From: Colletotrichum lupini
Lineage: Eukaryota; Ascomycota; Sordariomycetes; Glomerellales; Glomerellaceae
DNA: 64,000 bases
Reading direction: 5' to 3'
NCBI RefSeq assembly: GCF_023278565.1
Contig: NC_064673.1
Location: forward strand, 1,736,001 to 1,800,000
In this document: positions 11,459 through 21,850 of the stretch, one piece after another
How the letters are laid out: each line of letters begins with the position of its first letter
Numbering within the stretch: the stretch's first letter is position 1
Program-made: the position numbers and the translations under genes
The notes under the pieces: model-generated
The model's database searches: none
Told to the model about the DNA's origin: nothing
Seen by the model: the letters and a program-made list of their open reading frames with translations, nothing else

Positions 11459-13107
11459 TTGCATGGGAGAATAATGTACTTTACGAAGCGAAGAAGCGAA
11501 CAGATGATCAATGAACATGGTATACATGCACTGCTCCAACGGGCTTCTACCCCATTTCCTATTTTTTGGTGTTGGTTGGTTGGTTGGTTGGTGGTGGTGG
11601 TGGCAACCTAAGCCTACCTTATGAAGGCCACCTGGATTCATGGATGACAATGAGGCTTGACCATTTGATCATCTTGTCTGGCCTTATCAACCGCCATCAG
11701 TCTGAATCTCGTCGTCGAGATCGTCCAAATAATCTTATGAGATGATGTGAGCACTGAACCCAGAGACTGGCTCCTTCCTCGGTTCCTTCCTGGGCCACTC
11801 GCGCCTTCCTCACCTCCTCGCTCAAGGTCCTGCCTCATTTCTGTAGCTCTCTCCTTCCCAAAGTTACACCATTCGGATTAATTTTCAGGCAGATCGGAAG
11901 AACGCGCATTCGTGACTGCTTCGCTCGGCTCGGCTCCGCTCCTGGCCACTCCGGCTCGATACTTCTTTCTCTGAGCCGACCTCTCGATGTTCCATCCTTC
12001 GTTTTCTCCCTCCCACCATCTCACTTCGTTGTCAGGAAGCATAGCCTCTCAAAGCATTACATTGCCAAAAATTAAAACTCCAGTTCACGATTAACTATGG
12101 AATACTCCCTTTCAATTCATCAGGGTCATTGACACGTCTTTGGATGTCCCTCGAAGCATCTCAACGCAGTCTAACTCCAACAGAGCAACCTTGATCTTTC
12201 TCGTCAATGACAAGCGAGACTCGTCATCTGCCACAGTACCTACATTCCCTAAGAATTCTTCCCATGGGAACTCAGCTGGATTCTGGGTTTCTTGCTCTTT
12301 CACAAGTCGTCCAGATGTCTACGTACCATGGGGTCACTCAGAGTACATGAGCACGTCCCTGACAACACCGTCCATTCGGTAAGGAACCAACCGTGTCAAT
12401 CGCCTTCTTCTTTCCCATTCTGACTTGAAGCAGTTGCCAGAGGGCAAGCAGATGACCTTCTCCCCGCTCGCCACCTCATCCTGCGTCTTCCAGTTCGCTT
12501 TGCAAAAATTGATGATTGAGAAGTCTCAGTGTAAGTGCGATTGTTCAAGAACCTCCCGTATGATAATTGAGGAGCCTTGTTGGCAACTGAGATGATTCTC
12601 GCGCACTATTCTGTTCCTCAATCTCTTGTGATGATCGCAACAGCTTGGTGTCTCTCGGGAAAGCCCCATGCCCTCCCCCACCAAATTATGGCCGACGCCC
12701 AGTTCGACTTGGATGCAACGCAACCTCACCTTCGGTTATCCTTGCGTAGCTGACCGCCTCTTGTAGTGCTAGGATCTGCCCAATCAATCCTAATCCACTC
12801 AACGAAAGGACACATGAGGCCCTCCTGAGGCTGTGACGAATCACGCAAAGTAGCATATTGAGGCTGACTGGTTCGCCATGGTGAGCACGTTGACGAGCAC
12901 CTTTAGTTGGTTGTAACTTTCCTCCAGGCGCAGCAGTCAAGCCAATTGAGTCTCTTGAACTGTCCTTCCTTGGCTGTGTTGCGTGATCGTGCATGCATAA
13001 CGAATGGCAGGTGCTGCAGTAGTCTAGGCCTCTAAGTGCTACATAACAGCTGATTCCCTTCACCCCCGTTGGTTCAAAGACACGTTCTCAAAACACCCCA
13101 TGGCAAA
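11459..13107. other. Intergenic region
   Basis: 1.65 kb between SPO7 and the STAND/zinc-finger gene. It contains a short GGTT/GGT microsatellite at about 11571-11603. I find no exon with protein-like continuity. Pyrimidine-rich tracts at 11750-12010 may be leader or promoter sequence. Confidence 0.4.
11571..11603. repeat. GGTT/GGT microsatellite
   Basis: A run of GGTT tetramers passes directly into GGT trimers in the 3' flank of SPO7. Confidence 0.8.
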
Positions 13108-15338
13108 ATGGAGGCAGTCTCAGCGGCGGCCAGCATCGCTGGGCTTCTCTCCGTCGCCGGCCATGTCGTGAATGGTCTCATCAAACTCAATGGATTCGTA
13201 CAGGCTGCAAAGGAAATGGACATTCGAACCGAGTCCTTGAATGCCAAAGTTGGGCTTCTTTCTGAGACCTTAGAAGACATAAAGGCTTTGCTCCAGGTCT
13301 ATGAAAAAAACCTTGCCTCGATTATCGAGACATCTTGGGAGCCGAACATTTCTACACTCCGATCACATCTCGTTCGCTGCGGAAAGGACCTCGACGAATG
13401 GTCCAAGTCGTACAAGAGCGTCGGGAAGTCAACATCGAAGCGACGGAAGTTCCTAGACATCATTCAAAACAAGCGCCTTCGAGGCATCTCGGATATGGAA
13501 ATTAAATTGACGGCTCACCGCTCCCAATTGATTTTTGACCTCAGTGTTTTGAATGCGTGAGTTTCTTAGCCAACCAGACTTCATCAGCTAATCGCCTGGT
13601 TCACAGCGCCTCTTCTATGGCAGGGCTGGCGAAGATTGACGCTGTTCAAGAAGGTTTACATCAGCTCACGGAGCTCAGCTTACAATCAAACGCCACGAAT
13701 GACGAGTCATTGGCATCCGCGGCAGAGGAATCAGCCGTTCAGAACCGAAAATTGAGGGACCATATCTCAACCGCTGCGAGTGATCGACTAAGGCAGCTTG
13801 AGAACCAAATCGAAGCGCATCGTTTAGAGACTCGACAGTCGCTCACGGCCATAAGCGACAGTATATATGGCCTGGCAAGCTCAATCAGCAGCTCTATTGA
13901 GCAGCTCAGTCAACCGCATTCTCAGACGGGTTCAATGAGAAGATTGAGTTACTCTTCTCAAACGGATGGCAGTCACGACGGTGATCTTCAAGACTTCTTG
14001 GGTACTTCAAAAACATCCAGACCAATAAGGACATTTTGGTCCTGCGGCTCGGCAATTGGAATGGACGAATACTTTGTTGCCGGCCATAACGAGGATTTGG
14101 TCCACTGCATATTTTGTCTACAACGCTTCGACATCAACGAATCGCAACAGCAAGCAATGCATGTCGTAAACGTTCACGCACCAGCTGCCTGTAATCAGGG
14201 AAAGCTCTATATCTCCTTATCAGATTTCAAGTTTCATTTATGCGAATGTCATTCTGCCCAACGTCCATCGCTGGATCACAACGATAAGTCTATAAAGCTC
14301 TTTCGTGTTGACACCAGCAAGTCATGAGATAAACGCTTTACAGATCTTGAGGGCTTACCTCAAACTTTGGACTCGCAGCCGACCTCAATGTATGTTGAGA
14401 AACAGATATGTCAACTGCTTTCGGAAACCGAGTACGTTGAAAAACGCCTGGGATCGTACATACATGCATTCAGAGACATGAATCAAGTTATTGAGAGGAT
14501 TGCTCATCGTGTTTTTTGGGTGCAAGACCCGCCACAGCAGCTAATCCAGGTGCTTTATAAGGCAGCGGTACTAGAAGAGAAGTTGAACGTTAACTTCAAT
14601 CGGCCATTCCCCCGAAGCTGGGCTCCTATACCAGAAGACATGATCAGAGGGGGTACTAGGTGGACCGGAGAGAGCTTGTGTTCCACCCCACATCATAACC
14701 TACGATGGTTCGTCAAAGACACCGCGATTCGCCAAGCAGGATGGCGTAAGCTTGACAGTGAAGAGCAACAATCCTCGTGTACCGAATGTCGGGGCGCTGC
14801 AACTTATCGTACCTTTGAAGAGGCAGCGTCACATCTGCAACGGCAGCACTTCAAAATTCCAGGACTTCCGCCTACCAAGGCTGACTTGCGAGCATTTTGT
14901 CACCAGTATCAGCCAAACAAATTCAACGGATGGCTCGAATCTCAATGGAGAGACGATCTGGTGCCCCTAGTCGCTAGTTTGAACCACAGGACGCCAAGCC
15001 TACAAAAGATATACCAGTGGAAGTTGGGAACACTCGCCCGGTCGGACCATTTTATCACCATGCTGTGGCACGAAGCTGTTGTTGGCGATCGCAAAAGAAT
15101 GCTTCTTTCCTCGATCGATGGGGCAGGCAAGTTCCTGACGATCCTCAAGGATGCCTTTCCATGGGACGGCTTAGTACATTCTATACCAGACAATTCGAGC
15201 AAGATGGACATTGACGAGGAAGATGAAAACTCATCTTGGACAAGAAGCGACGGTGCGGTGGATTTCAACTTGTCAGAAACGGTATCGAGAGAAGAGGAAC
15301 GGTCCTATGAACCGCCTCTTGCAAGATTCGTCAATTAG
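13108..15338 (+). pseudogene. STAND-type N-terminal domain plus C2H2-like zinc-finger protein, interrupted by one in-frame TGA (copy 1)
   Basis: Exons 13108-13556 and 13607-15338 are joined across a 50-bp intron. The frame covers 726 sense codons plus one internal TGA at 14325-14327 (codon 390). The N-terminus (MEAVSAAASIAGLLSVAGHV) is the signature of the helical domain found at the start of fungal STAND/NLR proteins (Fungal_N/PigL_N type). A long helical, probably coiled-coil region follows. Two C-x2-C-x14-H-x4-H fingers are visible: CIFCLQRF...HVVNVH before the stop and CTECRGAA...HLQRQH after it. The paralogue at 31310-33574 aligns without gaps straight through the stop, where it has Gln, so a nonsense mutation is more likely than a missed intron. 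Alternatives are readthrough, a sequencing error, or a truncated 389-residue product. Function unknown; self-recognition or regulation is only a guess. Confidence 0.7.
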
Positions 15339-15365
15339 AATGCGACTGACACTGCACAGCCTAGC

Positions 15366-16650
15366 TTAAGGCTCCTCGGTAAAATTGACAGCCATCTGCT
15401 TCTCACCCAACCACTCGTACATCCTCCCAGTCCAATCCCAGGTAATGACCTGCTCTGCCTCAGCATCCGTCGTAAAAGTTTCCGCAGAACCCACCGACGT
15501 GGACTCCATGCAACCCCGGGAACTCCTGCCGAACAATCTTCCCAGCCAACTCCGTTGTCTCAAGGTGTTGAGCCATGTTACTGCGCCAATATTTGGCACC
15601 GTTTTGGCCCATGTATGCGTTTCCGCACATCGATCCCCCGTCATAGCCGAGTTCCAGTTGAGAGGACCGCGGGAGGTGAAGCTGCGTGAGGCTGGGAAGA
15701 AGAGAGAGGGGTTTTATAAGATCCTGGTTACGCAATATGCCATTTGGTCAGCAGCACGTGGGAGAATCAACCTTCGAGGGATAAAGAATGGGGAAAAGAT
15801 GAAGGGAGGTTTACCCGCAGCAAGTTTCCCCGGTTGATGTTTCTATGTTTGAAGTCCTGGGCTGGCGCACCTATATGGAGCCCTTCAATGTGAGGGGTAT
15901 CTCGAAGTACGCCTATGAGTTTGTGAGTTAGTCAAAAACAGAATTGACATATACATTTCCCGCTCCAAGTACTCATAATCAGTCATCGTGCCCGTCCACT
16001 CGACTTCTCCCATATCAAGCTTCCTCAGGCCTTTGAGTCTCCACGCGGCAGCGAACCAGGCCACATCCCTCGTGTGCGCAGCTTCTACCCAGACATAATC
16101 ATCCCGTTTCGCTTCGAGAGAGGTCAGTGAAGGGCAGGCATCGATAAGCCATGGCGCATTCATGGTCGAGATAAGGTGCTTCACACCAGGCAACCGTCTC
16201 CCGTCCTCGATAAAGGCCCTGCCGATGACCGCATTCTCGTCGACGCCCCTTATCATCCATTCGATCTTGCTCAAGTTCTTCATCTTCCCCATGACGTCGA
16301 AAAACAGCGCCGGTAAGGACTTTGGGGGAAGCGTCGATTCCGCGGTTAGGGTGTCCCACGTATCACCCAAGGTCTGCCACCCCATTCTGCTATGGACATA
16401 TACATCCACCGTCAACTCACGGGCTTCAGCGAGTGCTCTCGGGCACGCCTTGATCTCATTGAGTCTGTCGATTCCGGGTGTCTTCAGAGCTCGCGGGCGT
16501 GGTTGGTGAGCCACGGATGACCCGTGTCGAGAAGGAACTGAGGGACGCGTGGGGTCGCATTGCTGTTGCCTAGCCACGAGGAGATGATGAGTGGGACCTG
16601 GAAAGACGTCAGCTCCCAGGCTGACGCGAGGCTTTGGAAAGGGAACATGA
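15366..16650 (-). pseudogene. Broken fungal F-box/LRR-like family gene
   Basis: Protein-like segments follow one another on the minus strand but in different frames. In order: ELTSFQVPLIISSWLG and GHPWLTNHAREL (frame 1); then KTPGIDRLNEIKACPRA, RELTVDVYVHSRMGW, FFDVMGKMKNLSKIEWM and LRKLDMGEVEW (frame 2); then LRDTPHIEGLHIGAP (frame 3); then LPSLTQLHLPRSSQLELGYD, GGSMCGNAYMG and FPGLHGVHVGG; and finally ITWDWTGRMYEWLGEKQ in yet another frame. From family knowledge this order is that of a common fungal family of LRR-type proteins, usually with an F-box, that end in a WTGRMDEW-like motif. The first break lies near 16490, where a CTCT dinucleotide repeat could explain a two-base slip. At least two frame changes cannot be explained by introns, so I call a decayed gene. 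The F-box itself is not visible. Confidence 0.6.
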
Positions 16651-17586
16651 GGACGAAGAGGAGGGAAGTTGTGGACAGTACTTTTGTGATATTTTGTTCC
16701 GGAGTCGTCTGGAGTTTGTGGTACTGATTCGATCGTTGAGGGCCCGGTTGCTCGAGTCTTGGGCAGCGGTCACGTATACGTCTCGATACGTGTATATGTA
16801 GATAAAATATGTTCTGCCTAAACACGAAGTCTAAGTTTGGAGTACGGAAGCACGTTGTTTGAAAAGATCTGGATGACGTCGAAGTCGAGAGCAGATGCAT
16901 GGAAGTTAGGCAACGAGTACTGTTAGTCACATCGTGGGGCACTACATTAGCCATGCCAAGCGAGATATGGACACGACCAACAGTTCCCAAATTGAAACAC
17001 ATGGCCGTTCCACCCGCGATTCACAAATAAGAGGACTTGAAAGAAGCAGCTCCGAAACGCGTGGAATAGAAAAGCACAAATTATTGCATTGGATAACTCA
17101 AGCACAATCCGGGTATTGAGGAGGCCGCCTTGCCTTATTCAGTGCCCCGGCTCATTACGTTCCCTCCCAAATCAGAATTCTAACATTTGCAAATACCACA
17201 TCCATCATTTCCCAAGTCGCATCGAGACGCGCCAAGCTTCTCATCGTACCTAGGTGATGGCTCATAGCCTTCAAAGCCGCATCGTTAAGGAGCGTAAGGG
17301 TATCATAACCACAAAAAAAAAAAAACTTATCCCCCATTGAATATGCAAAATTGCCCAAAAAGTAATGCCCGCCAAATGATGCCAATTACTCATTAGTCTA
17401 AAAGAGTGTCGTGAATTCGTTGTAAAGAAGCCAAACCATAAATCTCTTTCTCATAAAACGCCATATATGATGTTGGTCCAAGACCTCAGGAAGGAATGTG
17501 CAGAATAGGATGATGAACTTTTGCCGCCAATTGTACAAACCCACGAAGAAAAATCTTATATAATGTTCAGAAGGATCGGATGCGAA
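16651..17586. other. Intergenic region
   Basis: About 0.9 kb with no recognised gene; it contains an A12 tract near 17312-17324. It includes the 3' flank of the GPI-protein gene and whatever remains upstream of the F-box/LRR-like pseudogene. Confidence 0.4.
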
Positions 17587-20500
17587 TTAGAGGAGTAGAA
17601 GAACCATGAGCGGCGCCAGTATGGCGAGGATGGTCGAGGTGGCGGGCTTGACTGCTGCGGCTGTGACGGGGCCTGTCGAAGTGGTGCTTGGAGAAGACAC
17701 AGTCGAGGATGGCGCTGAGGTTTCGGATGTAGAGCCTCCAGACCCGCCAGTTGCCGTAGATGCTGATCCGGCTGAGGTGGTTGGACCGTCAGACGCGGAT
17801 TCTGAGGGGATTGAAGCCGACGGACTCGAGCCAGGACCGTTTGTCGCTGTTCCGGACGGTGCTGATGATACCGAAGATAAAGTTGCCGTGGAGAGTGATG
17901 ACGCGCTTGCTGGAGAACTCGACTGACTTGGAGCGCTTGACCCGCTAGCGGAACTCGAAGCAATTGAAGTACCTGAGGCACTCGAAGCGCTTGGAGAACC
18001 CGAGGAGACGCTTCCGGTCGGAGTAGGAATTCCAGCAGAAGTCGAGCTTGTCGAAATGGCGGCAGACGTCGTTGTTGAAAGGCTGGAAGTCACGGCAGTG
18101 GATCCGGAGCTAATCGTGGCCGCGGAGGTCGTGTCAGATGGCGTGGGAGAGACCGAAGGGCTAGAGCTGGATGACGACTGAGAGCTTTCTGCTGTGCTGA
18201 CAGGCGAGGATGTAGAAGACGCTGCCACGCTCGTGCTAGGAGACGGTGTGGGAGTGGGAGTAGGTGTAATCGTGGTAGACACCTCAGCAGTGGTGGTTGT
18301 GGTTGACCCCGGAATAGGGACAGCCGAAGTATCACTGGAACCGGCCCCCTGGCTTGCTGTCGTGAGTGTAGCCGTGCCGCTTGCTTGACTCTGGGGTGGC
18401 AGGATAGTTGCGGAAGACGAAGTCTGCGGTGCCTCGCCGGTGCAGTATACTAGCCACTGCTGGAATTGTGGTTCGATGTAAAGACGCAGAGTCTCCTTCC
18501 CGTCATCGGCGTTGTCTATCACGCATTGCCTGCAAGTCTCGAGGTTCATCTGGAAGGCGGAGCCCGCTAAGCAAATCTGAGGGTTTTTGCCCACGGTCTG
18601 AACCTCGATATAAACATTGTTGCAATTGTCGAAGCAGATGGCAGGGGCGATCGTAACATCTCGCTTGCCGAAGAAATCACGGCGCTCATAGGTCTTGCCC
18701 TCCTGCTTATGCTTGTAGGCGTGTTTGCCAATCTCAGCAGAGGATGTAGGGGTAGGGGAAGACGTGATCGTGGGTTTGGCGGTCGGAGGATAGTGAGTTA
18801 GCTCCGTAGCTGAAGCCCAGTTTCCGGTCGTGATGGTCGTCTTCTTGTGTCCCTTCTTACCCTTCACCTTGGTCACAATGACTTCGTACTCAAAGATGTC
18901 AAAAGGAAGACCAAAGGCATTTGGATTTAGGTTGAAGTATCCCTCATTCACTGGATAGTAGCTTGTCTCATTCTCCTTCCAATTTGCTAGAGTGACAGGC
19001 GGTGCTGGAATACAGTTCTGCGGGGCACAGATATAATTGTCTGCTGGCGGGTCTGCCCATAGGTTGCAGCCGGCCGGCTTGGGAGGGTTGCAGACGTATC
19101 CGGGTTGACAGCCCCACGTCAGGTTGGACCTCGGGTTGTATTCGGCCGCAGAGTTTAATCCCGGAGTGTTCGTTGGGGCCGGGCAAGCCGTGATCTCTGT
19201 GACCGTTGAAGGTGGCAAGGTAACGGTGACCGGGGGCAACGTTAAGGTCGAAACGACGAAAGATGTCGGCCCTGGCACGATGCTGGTTATTGTCGAACCG
19301 TCGCGAGTGATGGTCAATGTCGATGCAGGCGCAGTCTCGACGACCGTAGTCACAATTGTTGAACCAGGCAAAGTCGTCACAGAGGGAGGCAGAGTAACCG
19401 TGTTTACTTGAGTGGTGACCAGAGTCAATGTGGTTCCGGGTAAGGTGATTGTCGTTAGCTCGCCTGCAATTGTCGAAACCACAGTCGATCCGGGAAGAGT
19501 GATGGTTGCAGGAGGAGGTGTGACGGTGATGACATCTGTGACTCCTGGCAGAGTAATTGTAGATGCTGGCAGGGTGAGAGTCGTGATTTCACCGGCAATC
19601 GTAGTGATAACCGTTTCGGGCGGCAGGGTAATCGTCTCAGCGGGACGCGTTACCGTCTCTCCGGGCCCCGTGATAGTGGCGGTCACAGGAATTGTGATGG
19701 TTGAAGCAGGCAAGGTGATTGTAACGGCCTCCCCAGAAATCGTTGTCGTAGTTGTGACTGGCGGAAGGGTGACGGTTGAAGCAGGCCGAGTGATCGTCTC
19801 ACCAGGACGAGTAATCGTCTCCCCGGGTCCTGTAATAGTGGCGGTCACAGGAATGGTGATGGTTGAAGCAGGCAAGGTGATCGTGACGGCCTCCCCAGAA
19901 ATCGTTGTCGTAGTCGTAACTGGCGGAAGAGTCACTGTTGAAGCAGGCTGAGTAACGGTCTGCGGAGGTGAGGTTTGCGTGACTGTTCGAGTGACTGGAT
20001 AGGAAGAAACTATCGTTCTCACAGAAGTTTCCACGACAGTCGAGTAAAACGTCTCCCGAATCGTCCTGTCGTTGGTGACGGTTATGGGAATAGTCACTGG
20101 ATAACTCGTCGACAGAGTGAGAGTTTCGAAGAGAGTCGTTGAGACGAAGACCGTTGTCAGCGAAGTCAAATATTCTGTCTGTTTGTTCGTGGCAGTTGCG
20201 GTTCTCGTGGCCGTTGCCGTTGCTGTTTGGAATTCCGTGTAAGACGCAGTTATGGTCACTGGTGAAGTGTAAGTAACGAGACTTGTGAAAGTGGACACAG
20301 AGTAGGAAGTCTTGGTGATTGTGTGATCAGAGGTAATAGTGTATGGGATGCTTGTCGTATACACAAGGGTCGAGATGATTGTGGTCGTTGAAATCTGAGT
20401 AGCCGTCCGAGTCACAGGCTGAGTGATTGTTGCCGTTCGCTCTTTGGTCTCGAAGATCGTGGTTGGTGGCTGTTTCTGAGTCTCTGTAATAGTGTCCGTG

Positions 20501-21850
20501 ATATAGTAGGTCTTCAATGTCGTGTAAGTCGTGGTCACGTATTGAGTTTTGCTTGAGATCACTGTCGTTGGAATGATCTCGGTCGATACAACGGTGGAGA
20601 CCAAAGTCGAGACGGAAGTATGAATCCGAGTAGCAGTGACCTCTCGCGTCTGCGTGACCTGTTGCGTCTCGATGGATGCAGGGAGTTGGATTGTCTGCTT
20701 CTGCGTCTGTACGATTGTGGTAGGAACTGGGACGACTTCCGTGACCTTTGTCGTGCTCGTCTTCCAAATTGTGGTTGTGGTCGTCCGGCAGACTTGCTGA
20801 GGAGTTCGCTTCCTGCCATAGCCACCTCCATAAGTTGGGACGGGGGAGGTGGTTGGACCAGGAGCATCTACAGGATCGCAACTGAGGCGAGTTAGCTCAT
20901 GTAATCCCAGGCTCTACCGCATTGTGTAATAGACGGGGGATGAAATCAATAGCGGGCTCGGAAATGCAGAATCGCAAGCCACGGACCCACGATCCGTATG
21001 TTGTCTACATTCTGTCTCGGCGCCCTCTCCTCGTCTCTCTTCAACAAGGCGCCTTTGTCGGATAGAGAAGGCGGGACGTTGAAATCGTTGTAGAGGAGAT
21101 AGAAGAGGATAAGGAGCCGGGTATGGCTTGGTGGGTTGAGAATGTTTGGGATGTACGCGGGAGCTTCCTATACTTACAGAGCCACCGTGGTAGTCACAGG
21201 GTAGGAAGAAACCTTCACAATTGTCTTGGTCTCGTAATCTGTCGTAGTGAAGGCTTGCGTGGTGTACACAGTCTCTTTGGAGACGATTGTGAGGCTAATT
21301 GAGGTCAGCCAGAATCTAGAGATATCCTTCCTAGGAGTCCTTGGGAGAAGGCAGCTCACGTGGAAACAACCGGCTTCTCAACGGTCAAGGTCGAGATCTG
21401 CTTTTCCGTAACAGTCGAGACCTGCTTCTCAGTGACAGTCGAAACCTGCTTCTCGGTGACGGTCACAGTCTGTCCCCAGGGGCACTTCGAGGCCCAGTGG
21501 CTACAGTCATCGGTATCGGTGCCATAGTCTGGCGACTTCTTGTCGGCGCTGGTGGTTGTGGGAGCGGGCTGGGCTTCAACTGAAGAAGCTGGTTCTGCGA
21601 CGGGCTCCTTGGTAGCTGAGGCCGAGGGCGTCGCTGTCGGTTCCGACGACTGTTGAGGTTCAGGCGATGGCGATGGCGAGGGTGAAGGCTTAAGTGAAGC
21701 CGAAGATGAGGCTTCTGGCAAAGGGGCAACCGAGTATGCACCAGACGGCTCAGCATAGGAATCATTCTGTCTCGCAAATACTGCTCCGCCGTCTTGTGCC
21801 GTGACACTGGCGGCCAAGGCACCCAAGGCCAGGAGTGATGTCCAACGCAT
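17587..21850 (-). CDS. Large Thr/Ser-rich GPI-anchored cell-wall protein
   Basis: Three exons, complement of 21360-21850, 21178-21294 and 17587-20881, splice in frame to 1300 residues. Residues 1-18 (MRWTSLLALGALAASVTA) are a clear signal peptide. A Ser/Pro-rich segment follows, then triple EKQVSTVT-type units. Residues 200-765 are dominated by Thr/Val/Ile beta-strand repeats (TITLPAST, TLPPVTTTTT and similar), including two copies of a 54-residue unit. Residues about 766-1016 form a Cys-containing globular region (about 14 Cys; GCQPGYVCNPP, CNLWADPP, CRQCVID). Then comes a 250-residue Ser/Thr/Ala stalk and a C-terminal hydrophobic tail (ILAILAPLMVLLLL), the pattern of a GPI attachment signal. 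The protein should be secreted, heavily O-mannosylated and linked to membrane or wall glucan. Adhesin-like or structural roles are inferred from composition only. Confidence 0.85.
19656..19962 (-). repeat. Internal tandem repeat, two copies of a 162-bp (54-codon) unit
   Basis: Two near-identical units, roughly 19660-19800 and 19822-19962, are offset by 162 bp inside the Thr-rich gene. They keep the reading frame and differ at only a few, mostly silent, positions. Degenerate relatives of the same unit continue towards lower coordinates (ETITLPPETV..., STITLPGVTD...). Confidence 0.85.

Noticed and set aside
14288..14343. Possible 56-bp intron that would remove the in-frame TGA of copy 1
   Set aside because: The donor GTCTAT is poor, and removal would delete about 19 codons that align without gaps to the intact paralogue.
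19124..19951. Open plus-strand frames of 95 and 179 codons with Val/Gly repeats opposite the GPI-protein gene
   Set aside because: They are the antisense reading of the Thr-rich repeats.
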